Positions 9,069 through 17,355 are shown, counted from the stretch's first letter. The stretch: 62,236 bases of DNA from Mycobacterium shimoidei (GCA_002101905.1 LQPU01000043.1:1-62236), one strand, 5' to 3'. Notes: a model not told the origin generated them from the sequence alone. Program-made: numbers and translations.

Positions 9069-9911
9069 TCACAGCGGTCGCACTGTCCCGGTGAGATACG
9101 GGTAGCGCTTGGTGATGTTGCGCAGGCTGATGTCCCAGCCGTTGTCCGCCTGTTCGATGTAGAGCCCGGCGCTGGCGGGCAGCACCAGCGGCTTACCGAA
9201 TCGCACCGAGTAGCTAACCGCATCGGGCAGCTTGCCCTCTAGATTCACCAGAACCGCTGCAGCACTGAACATCCCATGCGCGATGACAGTCGGGAACCCG
9301 AACAGCCTGGCGCCGACCGGGTTGGTGTGAATCGGGTTGTGGTCCCCGCTGACGGCAGCGTAGCGGCGAATCTGGCTGGGTGTTACTCGCAGGATTGCGT
9401 TGGGTGGCGGCAGTTTTGGCTGCTTCTGCGGTGGCGGTTTGGGCTCATCGGATAAGCTGGTGCGTTGCTGATGCAGAAACGTCGTCACCTGATGCCAAGC
9501 AGGCTCGTTGCCGACGCTGACGTCGGTCACCAGGTCGACCAGCAGACCCCGGCGATGTTCGCGGAGGTTCTCCGCATGCACCCGGACGTTGACGGTGTCG
9601 GTCACCGCGATCGGCCGGTACTGAGTGATGTGGTTCTCGATATGAACCGATCCCATTGCGGGGAAAGGGAAATCGAAGCCTGTGACCAACGACATCATGG
9701 TCGGGAAGGTCAGTGCGAAGGGGTACGTCAGCGGCACGTTGTCGCCGTAGCGCAGCCCGGTAACCGCCGCATAGGCAGCAACGTTGGTGCGGTCGATGGG
9801 CAGGTCTTTGACTGTCAACGTCCGGTCGGGCAGCCGGTCGCCTCGCGGCACGAACGGCAGTGCCCCGGCCGCCGCGCGCACCAAATTCTTCAGGCCACTG
9901 GGTTGGGTCAT
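9069..9911 (-). CDS. htdX: 3-hydroxyacyl-thioester dehydratase HtdX (MaoC-like)
   Basis: The 280-residue protein matches Rv0241c, a (3R)-hydroxyacyl-thioester dehydratase. The N-terminal half is a degenerate hot-dog domain. The C-terminal half has the hydratase-2 signature GDHNPIHTNP near residue 189, with catalytic Asp and His, followed by VIAHGMFSAA. It dehydrates 3-hydroxyacyl-CoA or -ACP to the trans-2-enoyl product. The ATG at 9911 is five bases past the fabG4 stop, so the two form an operon giving ketoreductase then dehydratase. The 3' end faces the TetR gene with a 12-base gap. In M. tuberculosis H37Rv the toxin-antitoxin pair vapBC24 sits in this gap; it is absent here. Confidence 0.92.
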   Translation of the reverse strand: MTQPSGLKNLVRAAAGALPFVPRGDRLPDRTLTVKDLPIDRTNVAAYAAVTGLRYGDNVPLTYPFALTFPTMMSLVTGFDFPFPAMGSVHIENHITQYRPIAVTDTVNVRVHAENLREHRRGLLVDLVTDVSVGNEPAWHQVTTFLHQQRTSLSDEPKPPPQKQPKLPPPNAILRVTPSQIRRYAAVSGDHNPIHTNPVGARLFGFPTVIAHGMFSAAAVLVNLEGKLPDAVSYSVRFGKPLVLPASAGLYIEQADNGWDISLRNITKRYPYLTGTVRPL

Positions 9912-9916
9912 GGTTG

Positions 9917-11281
9917 TCACGCCCCCAACATCGCCTGGCCGCACACCCGAATCACGTTGCCGGTCACCGCATTCGACGCCGGGCTGGCGAAATAGGCGAT
10001 CGTCTCCGCCACGTCGATGGGCTGGCCGCCCTGATACAACGAGTTCAGCCGCCGCCCCACCTCGCGGGTGGCCAGCGGGATCGCCGCGGTCATCTGGGTT
10101 TCGATGAATCCCGGCGCGACGGCGTTGATGGTGATGCGTTTCTCGGCGAGTTCCGGTGCCAGCGCCTGGGTCAGGCCGATCATGCCGGCCTTGGTGGTGG
10201 CGTAGTTGGTCTGGCCGCGGTTGCCGGCGATACCGGCCATCGACGACAACCCAATCACCCGGCCGCCTTCACCGATGCTGCCATTGCCGACCAGCCCCTG
10301 AGTAAGCCGAAGTGGCGCAAGCAGATTGACTGCGAGCACTGCGTTCCACCGGTCAGCGTCCATGTTGGCCAGCAGCTTGTCGCGGGTGATGCCGGCATTG
10401 TTGACCAAGATGTCGGCCCGGCCGTTGTAGTGATCGCGCAGATGCTCGGTGATCTTGTCGACGGCATCGTCCGCGGTGACGTCGAGTGTCAGCGCGGTGC
10501 CGCCGGTCCGGCTGGCGGTCTTCTCCAGAGCCTCGGCGGCGCCCTCGACGTCGATCGCCACCACCCGCGCACCGTCGCGGGCGAACACCTCGGCGATCGT
10601 CGCGCCGATGCCTCGGGCCGCGCCGGTCACGATGCCGACCTTGCCGTCCAGCGGCCGGTCCCAGTCCGCCGGCGGGGTGGCATCCTCGGCGCCGACGTAG
10701 AACACCTGGCCGTCGACGTAGGCCGACTTGGCCGACAGGATGAACCGCATCGTCGACTCCAGGCCGGTCGCGGCCGGTTTGGCGTCGGGCGCGAGGTAGA
10801 CCAGCGCGACGGTGGCGCCCCGGCGCAGCTCCTTGCCCAGCGAGCGGGTGAAGCCCTCCAGCGCCCGCTGGGCGATTCGCTCGTCGGTGCTGCCGGCCGC
10901 CTCGGGGGTGGTGCCGACCACGACGACGCGACCGCAGGCGCCGAGGTTGCGCAGCAGCGGGGTGAAGAACTCATACAGCGCCGTCAGCTCGGCGGGGGCG
11001 GTGATGCCGGTGGCGTCGAAAACCAGCCCGCCGAACGAGTCGGCCCAGCGGCCGCCGAGGTTCGCGCCCACCACGTCGTAGTCGGCGTCCAATGCCGCGC
11101 GCAGCGGCTCGACCACCCGGCCTTGGCCGCCGATCAGCAGCGAGCCGGCCAGCGGCGGATCACCGACGCGGTAGCGGCGCAACGGCTCGGGCTGGGGGAT
11201 GCCGAGTTGCTTGGCCAGAAACGATCCGGGGGCCGAGTTGACGACTTGGGAGAATAGGTCTGGTGGAAGCTTGCGGGCCAC
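9917..11281 (-). CDS. fabG4: 3-oxoacyl-thioester reductase FabG4 (high-molecular-weight FabG)
   Basis: The 454-residue length is that of the HMwFabG class rather than the usual 250-residue FabG. An N-terminal flavodoxin-like domain of about 200 residues precedes a C-terminal short-chain dehydrogenase. Visible in the latter are the dinucleotide loop TGAARGIG near residue 220, NNAG, the catalytic Ser in GLSSMAG and the Tyr/Lys pair in YATTK near 360. It reduces 3-oxoacyl-CoA or -ACP; the characterised M. tuberculosis enzyme prefers NADH. It is the first gene of the fabG4-htdX operon and is divergent from fadA2, with 130 bases between starts containing a perfect palindrome at 11339. Confidence 0.94.
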   Translation of the reverse strand: MARKLPPDLFSQVVNSAPGSFLAKQLGIPQPEPLRRYRVGDPPLAGSLLIGGQGRVVEPLRAALDADYDVVGANLGGRWADSFGGLVFDATGITAPAELTALYEFFTPLLRNLGACGRVVVVGTTPEAAGSTDERIAQRALEGFTRSLGKELRRGATVALVYLAPDAKPAATGLESTMRFILSAKSAYVDGQVFYVGAEDATPPADWDRPLDGKVGIVTGAARGIGATIAEVFARDGARVVAIDVEGAAEALEKTASRTGGTALTLDVTADDAVDKITEHLRDHYNGRADILVNNAGITRDKLLANMDADRWNAVLAVNLLAPLRLTQGLVGNGSIGEGGRVIGLSSMAGIAGNRGQTNYATTKAGMIGLTQALAPELAEKRITINAVAPGFIETQMTAAIPLATREVGRRLNSLYQGGQPIDVAETIAYFASPASNAVTGNVIRVCGQAMLGA

Positions 11282-11338
11282 TGATGTTGCCTTCCGTGTC
11301 GAGCGTTCCTGCTATCAAAAACGGTATCGGAGTCCTAA

Positions 11339-11354
11339 CTTACTCCAGAGTAAG
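11339..11354. promoter_or_regulatory. Perfect 16-bp palindromic operator between fabG4 and fadA2
   Basis: CTTACTCCAGAGTAAG has two fully complementary 7-base arms around a 2-base centre. It sits 58 bases from the fabG4 start and 73 bases before the fadA2 start, where it could control both divergent promoters. The form and length fit a TetR-family operator. The TAC-N6-GTA spacing is the same as at 8395, 14934 and 14959. Confidence 0.65.
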
Positions 11355-11411
11355 AACGGTGGGTACTATGGGTCCCAGACCGCGAATAACCCTCAACCGA
11401 CGGAGATAACC

Positions 11412-12740
11412 GTGGCTACTGCAAGTTCTTCGACCAAGACGAGCACTCAGCGCCGGGTCGCCGTCCTGGGCGGCAACCGCATCCCGTTCGCGCGTTCCGA
11501 CCGCGCCTACGCCGAGGCGTCCAACCAAGACATGTTCACCGCGGCGCTGGGCGGACTGGTTGACCGGTTCAATCTGGCCGGCGAGCAACTGGGCGCCGTG
11601 ATCGGTGGCGCGGTGCTCAAGCACAGCCGTGATTTCAACCTGATGCGCGAATGCGTGCTGGGGTCGGCGCTGTCGTCCTACACGCCGGCATTCGACATTC
11701 AGCAGGCGTGCGGCACCGGTCTGCAGGCGGCGATCGCCGCCGCCGACGGCATCGCCGCCGGCCGCTACGAGGTGGCCGCCGCCGGCGGGGTGGACACCAC
11801 CTCCGATGCGCCGATCGGTCTGGGCGACAACCTGCGCCGTACGTTGCTGGGGCTGCGTCGGTCCAAATCCAACGTCGAGCGGCTCAAGCTGGCCGGCAAG
11901 TTACCGGCCACCCTTGGCGTGGAGATCCCGGTGAACAGCGAGCCGCGCACCGGGCTGTCGATGGGCGAACACCAGGCCATCACGACCAAACAGATGGGCA
12001 TCACGCGTCGCGACCAGGACGAGCTCGCTGCGGCCAGCCATCGCAACATGGCCGCGGCCTACGACCGGGGTTTCTTCGACGACCTGGTTACGCCGTTTCT
12101 GGGCCTCTATCGTGACGACAACCTGCGACCCGACGCGTCGGTGGAGAAGCTGGCGCAGCTTAAGCCGGTGTTCGGGGTGAAATCCGGTGACGCCACGATG
12201 ACGGCGGGCAACTCGACGCCGTTGACCGACGGCGCTTCGGTGGCGTTGCTGTCCAGCGAAGACTGGGCCGAAAAGCACGGGCTGACTCCGTTGGCGTATT
12301 TCGTCGACGCGGAAACGGGCGCAGTGGACTATGTCAACGGCGCCGACGGGCTGCTGATGGCCCCGACCTATGTGGTGCCGCGACTGCTGGCGAGAAATGG
12401 ACTGCAACTGCAGGATTTCGATTTCTACGAGATCCACGAGGCGTTTGCTTCGGTGGTGCTCGCGCACCTGCAGGCGTGGGAATCCGAGGAATACTGCAAG
12501 CAGAAACTGGGCTTGGACGCCCCGCTGGGGTCCATCGATCGGGCCAAGCTCAACGTCAACGGTTCGTCGTTGGCGGCCGGGCACCCGTTCGCCGCGACCG
12601 GCGGGCGGATTCTCGCGCAGACCGCCAAGCAACTGGCGGAGAAGAAGGCCAAGCAAAAGGGTGCCGGCAAGCCGCTGCGCGCGCTGATCTCCATCTGTGC
12701 CGCCGGCGGCCAGGGAGTGGCCGCCATCCTGGAAGCCTGA
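11412..12740 (+). CDS. fadA2: Acetyl-CoA acetyltransferase / 3-ketoacyl-CoA thiolase FadA2
   Basis: The 442-residue thiolase has the acyl-accepting cysteine in QQACGTGLQAA near residue 100. The active-site segments IHEAFASVV and AGHPFAATGGR follow, and the second cysteine is in ICAAGGQG near 428. It cleaves 3-ketoacyl-CoA in beta-oxidation or condenses acyl-CoAs in the reverse direction. The GTG at 11412 is chosen because GGAG lies a few bases upstream and homologues start at this point; the frame itself is open further upstream without family similarity. It faces fadE5, with two strong hairpins between the converging genes. Confidence 0.93.
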   Translation: MATASSSTKTSTQRRVAVLGGNRIPFARSDRAYAEASNQDMFTAALGGLVDRFNLAGEQLGAVIGGAVLKHSRDFNLMRECVLGSALSSYTPAFDIQQACGTGLQAAIAAADGIAAGRYEVAAAGGVDTTSDAPIGLGDNLRRTLLGLRRSKSNVERLKLAGKLPATLGVEIPVNSEPRTGLSMGEHQAITTKQMGITRRDQDELAAASHRNMAAAYDRGFFDDLVTPFLGLYRDDNLRPDASVEKLAQLKPVFGVKSGDATMTAGNSTPLTDGASVALLSSEDWAEKHGLTPLAYFVDAETGAVDYVNGADGLLMAPTYVVPRLLARNGLQLQDFDFYEIHEAFASVVLAHLQAWESEEYCKQKLGLDAPLGSIDRAKLNVNGSSLAAGHPFAATGGRILAQTAKQLAEKKAKQKGAGKPLRALISICAAGGQGVAAILEA

Positions 12741-12917
12741 CACCCGCCCGCGGGAAATTTCGCGGGCAGCAGTCGGGCAATGGTCGGGAAATGGTTTAGC
12801 GACCCGACGCCGCGGTTATCCGATTTGCGGATTGCTCCGTGTTGTCGTCCGACCCCCCGACCCGATGACAGCGCGGAGCATCCCTGTGATTTGGCCGCAA
12901 GACGGCGGCCAGCTAGA
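12741..12917. other. Intergenic stretch after fadA2, first part
   Basis: These bases are the first part of the 309-base gap between the converging fadA2 and fadE5 genes. I see no convincing gene. Short open frames here lack ribosome sites and recognisable products. The rest of the gap holds the two hairpins listed next. Confidence 0.6.
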
Positions 12918-12958
12918 GGGGGCCACCGCTCGGAAGAGGGGATTCAGCGGTGGCCCCC
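12918..12958. terminator. Strong hairpin downstream of fadA2
   Basis: GGGGGCCACCGCT at 12918-12930 is perfectly complementary to AGCGGTGGCCCCC at 12946-12958, giving a 13-base stem with a 15-base loop. No U-tract follows, as is common for mycobacterial terminators. It lies between two converging genes and could stop transcripts from either side. Confidence 0.7.
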
Positions 12959-12992
12959 CGTATAGGAATTGTGGCGCTGCCCAAGACACAAA

Positions 12993-13021
12993 TTCCCCCA
13001 TTCCGCAATGAAATGGGGGAA
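12993..13021. terminator. Second hairpin downstream of fadE5
   Basis: TTCCCCCATT at 12993-13002 pairs with AATGGGGGAA at 13012-13021, a 10-base perfect stem with a 9-base loop. It lies 29 bases past the fadE5 stop, close to where a fadE5 terminator is expected, and forms a tandem pair with the hairpin at 12918. Confidence 0.65.
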
Positions 13022-13049
13022 CGTGCGTTGGCGGTGCTTGGTGGAGGGG

Positions 13050-14885
13050 CTAGAAGGCCGCCTCGTCAAGCTCCATGATGTCGTTGTCGAGCGTCTCGAG
13101 CACCTGACGAGTGCCGGTCAGCAGCGGCAGGAAGTTCTTGGCAAAGAACGACGCCACCGCGATCTTGCCCTCGTAGAAGGCCCGGTCGGTGTCGCTGACC
13201 CCGGCGTCGAGCTTCTCGATGGCCACCGCGGCCTGACGCTGCAGCAGCCAGCCGATAATCAGGTCGCCGACGCTCATCAGGAACCGCACGGAGCCCAGGC
13301 CCACCTTGTAGATGCTGCTGATGTCCTCCTGCGCGGCCATCAGGTAGCCGGTCATCGCCGCGGCCATCGCCTGCACGTCGGCCAACGCGGTAGCCAGCAG
13401 CGCCCGCTCGGCCTTCAACCGGCCATTGCCCGCCTCGTTCTTGACGAACTCCTCGATCTGGCTCGACACGTGGGCCAGCGCCACACCTTTGTCGCGGACG
13501 ATCTTGCGGAAGAAGAAGTCCTGCGCCTGGATGGCCGTGGTGCCCTCGTAGAGGGAGTCGATCTTGGCGTCCCGGATGTACTGCTCGATCGGGTAGTCCT
13601 GCAGGAAGCCGGAGCCACCGAAGGTCTGCAGGCTCTCGGTGAGCTTGGCGTAGGCCTGCTCCGAGCCGACACCCTTGACCACCGGCAGCATCAGGTCGTT
13701 GACCCTGACGGCCAGGTCGGCGTCCACGCCCTGCACGGCCTTGGCCACCTCGGCGTCCTGGTAGGTCGCGGTGTAGAGGTACAGCGCACGCAGACCCTCG
13801 GCGTAGGCCTTCTGGGTCATCAGCGAGCGGCGCACGTCGGGGTGATGGGTGATGGTCACCCGCGGCGCGGTCTTGTCGGTCATCTGGGTCAGATCCGCAC
13901 CCTGCACACGCTCCTTGGCGTAGGCCAGCGCGTTGAGGTAGCCGGTCGACAGCGTCGCAATCGCCTTGGTGCCGACCATCATCCGGGCCTGCTCGATGAC
14001 CTCGAACATCTGCGCGATGCCGTTGTGCACCTCGCCGACCAGCCAACCTTTGGCGGGCACGCCGTGCTGGCCGAAGGCCAGCTCGCAGGTCGCGGAGACC
14101 TTCAGACCCATCTTGTGCTCGACGTTGGTGACGAACACGCCGTTGCGCTCGCCCAGTTCACCGGTCTCGAAGTCGAACAGGAACTTGGGCACGAAGAACA
14201 GCGACAGACCCTTGGTGCCGGGGCCGGCGCCCTCGGGGCGGGCCAGCACCAAATGGAAGATGTTCTCGAACAGGTCGCCGGAGTCACCGGACGTGATGAA
14301 GCGCTTCACGCCCTCGATGTGCCAGGAACCATCGTCCTGCTTGATCGCCTTGGTCCGGCCGGCGCCGACGTCCGAGCCGGCGTCCGGTTCGGTGAGCACC
14401 ATGGTGGCGCCCCAGCCGCGCTCGGCGGCCAGCACGGCCCACTTCTTCTGCTCTTCGGTAGCGAGGTGATAGAAGATCGCCGCGAACCCGGCGCCACCGC
14501 CGTACATCCACACCGCCGGGTTGGCGCCCAGCAGATGCTCATGCAGGGCCCACACCAATGCCTTGGGCATCGGCATGCCGCCGAGCTCCTCGTCGATACC
14601 GACTTTGTCCCAGCCGGCCTCGAGCACAGCGCGCACCGACTTCTTGAACCCCTCCGGAAGCGTCACGGAGTGCGTCTCCGGGTCGAAGACGGGAGGATTA
14701 CGGTCGCCCTCGACAAACGACTCGGCGATGGGGCCTTCAGCCAGTCGGCTGATCTCCGCGAGCATCTCGCTGGCGGTGTCGGCATCTAGGTCGCTGTAAG
14801 CACCCTCCCCGAGAGCCTTGTCGACTCCGAAGACTTCGAACAGATTGAATACCTGGTCGCGAACATTGCTTTTGTAGTGGCTCAC
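13050..14885 (-). CDS. fadE5: Acyl-CoA dehydrogenase FadE5
   Basis: The 611-residue length equals Rv0244c and is longer than the usual 380-residue acyl-CoA dehydrogenase because of extra N- and C-terminal regions. Visible parts are the middle beta-domain segment MVLTEPDAGSDVGAGRTKA near 170, the C-terminal helical domain, and SLYEGTTAIQAQDF near 443, whose Glu is the expected catalytic base. It oxidises acyl-CoA to trans-2-enoyl-CoA with FAD. The GTG at 14885 is preferred because GAGGAGG precedes it and the family starts SHYKSNVRDQ; an upstream extension in the open frame has no family support. Two TAC-N6-GTA sites lie 49-90 bases upstream. Confidence 0.94.
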   Translation of the reverse strand: MSHYKSNVRDQVFNLFEVFGVDKALGEGAYSDLDADTASEMLAEISRLAEGPIAESFVEGDRNPPVFDPETHSVTLPEGFKKSVRAVLEAGWDKVGIDEELGGMPMPKALVWALHEHLLGANPAVWMYGGGAGFAAIFYHLATEEQKKWAVLAAERGWGATMVLTEPDAGSDVGAGRTKAIKQDDGSWHIEGVKRFITSGDSGDLFENIFHLVLARPEGAGPGTKGLSLFFVPKFLFDFETGELGERNGVFVTNVEHKMGLKVSATCELAFGQHGVPAKGWLVGEVHNGIAQMFEVIEQARMMVGTKAIATLSTGYLNALAYAKERVQGADLTQMTDKTAPRVTITHHPDVRRSLMTQKAYAEGLRALYLYTATYQDAEVAKAVQGVDADLAVRVNDLMLPVVKGVGSEQAYAKLTESLQTFGGSGFLQDYPIEQYIRDAKIDSLYEGTTAIQAQDFFFRKIVRDKGVALAHVSSQIEEFVKNEAGNGRLKAERALLATALADVQAMAAAMTGYLMAAQEDISSIYKVGLGSVRFLMSVGDLIIGWLLQRQAAVAIEKLDAGVSDTDRAFYEGKIAVASFFAKNFLPLLTGTRQVLETLDNDIMELDEAAF

Positions 14886-14933
14886 GTGTCCTCCTCGATG
14901 AGACTGCCACTCGTGGTTGGGTACTAGGGCTAA

Positions 14934-14949
14934 GTTACCCACCAGTAAC
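14934..14949. promoter_or_regulatory. Operator-like palindrome upstream of fadE5 (site 1)
   Basis: GTTACCCACCAGTAAC has 5-base complementary arms around six bases. The layout matches the perfect palindrome at 11339. It lies about 50 bases before the fadE5 start, where a repressor could block the promoter. Confidence 0.55.
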
Positions 14950-14958
14950 AGCGATAAG

Positions 14959-14974
14959 CATACCCATCGGTAAC
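14959..14974. promoter_or_regulatory. Operator-like half-degenerate repeat upstream of fadE5 (site 2)
   Basis: CATACCCATCGGTAAC keeps the TAC-N6-GTA core of site 1 and lies exactly 25 bases from it, so two repressor dimers could bind close together. The outermost arm bases do not pair. Confidence 0.4.
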
Positions 14975-15017
14975 TTGAACGCAACACAGTGTGAGCTAAA
15001 TTTCATCGGCTAAACAA

Positions 15018-15029
15018 CCAACCGGTTGG
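15018..15029. promoter_or_regulatory. Palindrome CCAACCGGTTGG upstream of the 2OG oxygenase
   Basis: CCAACCGGTTGG is a perfect 12-base palindrome, within AACCAACCGGTTGGGTT (15016-15032). It lies about 65 bases before the oxygenase start. The 12-mer AACCAACCGGTT recurs on the minus strand just upstream of fadE6 at 47124. A TetR-type operator is likely; the regulator is unknown. Confidence 0.5.
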
Positions 15030-15093
15030 GTTCTCGTTGATCGCGACCGTGGCGCGCCGTCTCACCAGCGGTGATGATGGGCAGGTGGCATCT

Positions 15094-16119
15094 GTGTCGA
15101 GCATCACTACCCTGCCTGTGGTCGATCTGAGCGCGCGCCCCGGCACACTGCGCAGGCAGCTGCGCGAGGCGGGCCACGACGTCGGCTTCTGCTATCTGAC
15201 AGGCCATGGTGTGCCACAGCGGCTCACCCGCGAGCTGCTGGCGGCGGCGCGGCGGCTGTTCGCGCTGCCGCAGGCCGACAAGGACGCCATCGCCATGGTG
15301 CACAGTCCGCATTTCCGCGGCTACACCCGGATGGGCGGCGAGCTGACCGGTGGCCGGGTGGACTGGCGTGAGCAGCTCGACATCGGGCCGGAGCTGCCCC
15401 CGATCGGCGGTCCGGGCAGGCCGGATTACTTGTGGTTGCAGGGCCCCAACCAGTGGCCCGCCGGGTTGCCCGAGTTGCCCGAAATCATCAGGTCGTGGGA
15501 CGCGGCAATGTCCCGGGTCGCCCGCACCCTGTTGCGGCACTGGGCGGCCGCGTTGGGCAGCCCCGGCGACATCTTCGATGCGGCCTTCGCCGAGACACCG
15601 GCCACCCTGATCAAGATCGTGCACTATCCGGCCGGTGCGCCCACCTCGCAGGGAGTGGGCGCACATCGCGACGCCGGGGTGCTCACGCTGTTGGCGGCCG
15701 AGCCGGGCACCCGGGGACTACAGGTGCGCCCGCCGCGCAGCGCCGCGGGCGACTGGATCGACGTCCCGGCGCGCGACGACGCGTTCGTCGTCAACATCGG
15801 CGAGCTGTTGGAGGTTGCCACCGGGGGGTATCTGCGGGCTACCGAGCACCGGGTGAATCTGCGCGAGGCGGCCGACCGGATCTCGGTGCCCTATTTCTTC
15901 AATCCGCGATTAGATGCGCACCTGCCCGTGCTGTCGCTGCCCGATCACCTCTCAGCCGATAGCGGCTTCCGCGCGGACCCGTCGGATCCGATTTTCTCGG
16001 TGTATGGGCGCAACGCCTGGAAAAGCAGATTGCGGTCGCATCCCGATGTTGCCGCAGCGCACGGCTACTCGGGTAGTGTCAGGATGCGAAAACCCCACCA
16101 GACGAATGAAGCCCGGTGA
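15094..16119 (+). CDS. 2-oxoglutarate/Fe(II)-dependent oxygenase, isopenicillin-N-synthase-like
   Basis: The product of about 341 residues has the N-terminal non-haem dioxygenase region (DVGFCYLTGHGVP near residue 28). The iron site follows: His-x-Asp in GAHRDAGVLTLL near 190, the distal His in TEHRVN near 251, and the RISVPYF motif near 262 whose Arg/Ser bind 2-oxoglutarate. The substrate is unknown. GTG at 15094 is chosen because AGGTGG lies five bases ahead; GTG 15085 and TTG 15037 are possible. The last bases overlap the flavin reductase start by four (GTGA), so the two are co-translated. I do not recall this gene at the equivalent M. tuberculosis locus. The upstream region is shared with fadE5. 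Confidence 0.85.
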   Translation: MSSITTLPVVDLSARPGTLRRQLREAGHDVGFCYLTGHGVPQRLTRELLAAARRLFALPQADKDAIAMVHSPHFRGYTRMGGELTGGRVDWREQLDIGPELPPIGGPGRPDYLWLQGPNQWPAGLPELPEIIRSWDAAMSRVARTLLRHWAAALGSPGDIFDAAFAETPATLIKIVHYPAGAPTSQGVGAHRDAGVLTLLAAEPGTRGLQVRPPRSAAGDWIDVPARDDAFVVNIGELLEVATGGYLRATEHRVNLREAADRISVPYFFNPRLDAHLPVLSLPDHLSADSGFRADPSDPIFSVYGRNAWKSRLRSHPDVAAAHGYSGSVRMRKPHQTNEAR

Positions 16120-16604
16120 ATCAATCCGACAAGCTGACACCGTCGTCGCTGCGTGACGCCTTCGGTCACTTTCCGACCGGGGTGGTCGCGATCGCGGCCG
16201 AAGTCGACGGGGTGCGTGAGGGCTTGGCGGCGAGCACATTCGTTCCGGTATCGCTGGATCCGCCGCTGGTGTCGTTCTGCGTGCAGAACACCTCGACGAC
16301 ATGGCCCAAGCTCAAAGGCGTGCCCGCGCTGGGGATCAGCGTTTTGGGCGAAGCGCACGACGACGCCGTGCGCACGCTGGCCGCCAAGACCGGCGACCGT
16401 TTCGCCGGGCTGGAAACCGTGGTCAACCGCAGCGGCGCCGTGTTCATCCAGGGGACCAGCGTGTGGTTGGAAAGCAGCATCGAACAGCTGGTCCCGGCCG
16501 GTGATCACACGATCGTCGTCTTACGGGTGAGCGACGTCCGGGTGAACCCCGACGTGGCACCAATCGTGTTTCACCGCAGCGTTTTCCGACGACTCGGCGT
16601 CTGA
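16116..16604 (+). CDS. Flavin reductase domain protein (Rv0245-like)
   Basis: The 162-residue protein is a complete flavin-reductase-like (FMN-binding split barrel) domain. It starts with the typical LRDAFGHFPTGVVAIAA, then ASTFVPVSLDPPLVSFCVQ, a binding-pocket region, and a C-terminal HTIVVLRVSDV strand. Such proteins reduce or bind FMN/FAD using NAD(P)H, often feeding a partner monooxygenase. The GTG start overlaps the stop of the 2OG oxygenase by four bases. That oxygenase does not itself need reduced flavin, so the functional link is open. The 3' end faces the iron-sulfur subunit gene with a 4-base gap. It corresponds to Rv0245 in length and position. Confidence 0.85.
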   Translation: MNQSDKLTPSSLRDAFGHFPTGVVAIAAEVDGVREGLAASTFVPVSLDPPLVSFCVQNTSTTWPKLKGVPALGISVLGEAHDDAVRTLAAKTGDRFAGLETVVNRSGAVFIQGTSVWLESSIEQLVPAGDHTIVVLRVSDVRVNPDVAPIVFHRSVFRRLGV

Positions 16605-16608
16605 TCGT

Positions 16609-17355
16609 TCAGCGGCGGAACAGTTTATTGCCCAGCCACACCAGCGGGTCGTACCGGTGGCCGGCCACCCGCTCTTTCATCGGGATGATGGCGTTGTCGG
16701 TGATCTTGATGTTCTCGGGGCACACCTCGGTGCAGCACTTGGTGATGTTGCACAATCCCAGGCCGGCCTCGTCCTGTGCCAGATCGCGCCGGTCCGCGGT
16801 ATCGAGCGGATGCATCTCCAGCTCAGCGAGGCGGATGAAGAAACGCGGGCCGGCGAAGGCCTCTTTGTTCTCCTCGTGATCACGGATCACGTGGCACACG
16901 TTCTGGCACAGGAAGCATTCGATGCACTTACGGAATTCCTGCGACCGCTGGACGTCGACCTGCGCCATGCGGTACTCGCCGGGCTGCAAATCCTTGGGCG
17001 GGGCGAATGACGGGATCTCACGCGCTTTTTCGTAGTTGAACGACACGTCGGTGACCAGGTCGCGGATCACCGGGAACGTCCGCAGCGGCGTCACGGTGAC
17101 CACCTCGTCTTCGGCGAAGGTCGACATGCGGGTCATGCACATCAACCGCGGTTTGCCGTTGATCTCCGCCGAGCACGATCCACACTTGCCCGCCTTGCAG
17201 TTCCAGCGCACCGCAAGATCGGGTGTTTGGGTCTGCTGCAGGCGATGGATGACGTCGAGCACCACCTCACCCTCGTTGACTTCGATGGTGAAGTTCTGCA
17301 GTGCGCCGCCGGTGTCATCGCCGCGCCACACCCGCATGGTGGCGTTGTACGTCAT
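16609..17355 (-). CDS. Succinate dehydrogenase/fumarate reductase iron-sulfur subunit (Rv0247c-like)
   Basis: The 248-residue subunit shows the cysteine sets of SdhB/FrdB. The [2Fe-2S] ferredoxin site is CKAGKCGSC with a later Cys in RLMC (about residues 54-75). The [4Fe-4S] motif CIECFLCQNVC is near 142. The third cluster motif CNITKCCTEVCP is near 199. It passes electrons from the flavoprotein to the quinone-reducing membrane anchor. Its ATG at 17355 shares one base with the TAA stop of the flavoprotein gene, so the two are translationally coupled. It is the last gene of the three-gene minus-strand operon, corresponding to the Sdh1 complex of mycobacteria. Confidence 0.93.
   Translation of the reverse strand: MTYNATMRVWRGDDTGGALQNFTIEVNEGEVVLDVIHRLQQTQTPDLAVRWNCKAGKCGSCSAEINGKPRLMCMTRMSTFAEDEVVTVTPLRTFPVIRDLVTDVSFNYEKAREIPSFAPPKDLQPGEYRMAQVDVQRSQEFRKCIECFLCQNVCHVIRDHEENKEAFAGPRFFIRLAELEMHPLDTADRRDLAQDEAGLGLCNITKCCTEVCPENIKITDNAIIPMKERVAGHRYDPLVWLGNKLFRR

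Noticed and set aside
12969..14789. 606-codon plus-strand frame opposite fadE5
   Set aside because: Antisense shadow rich in His, Leu, Gly, Gln and Val; fadE5 on the other strand has clear catalytic motifs.
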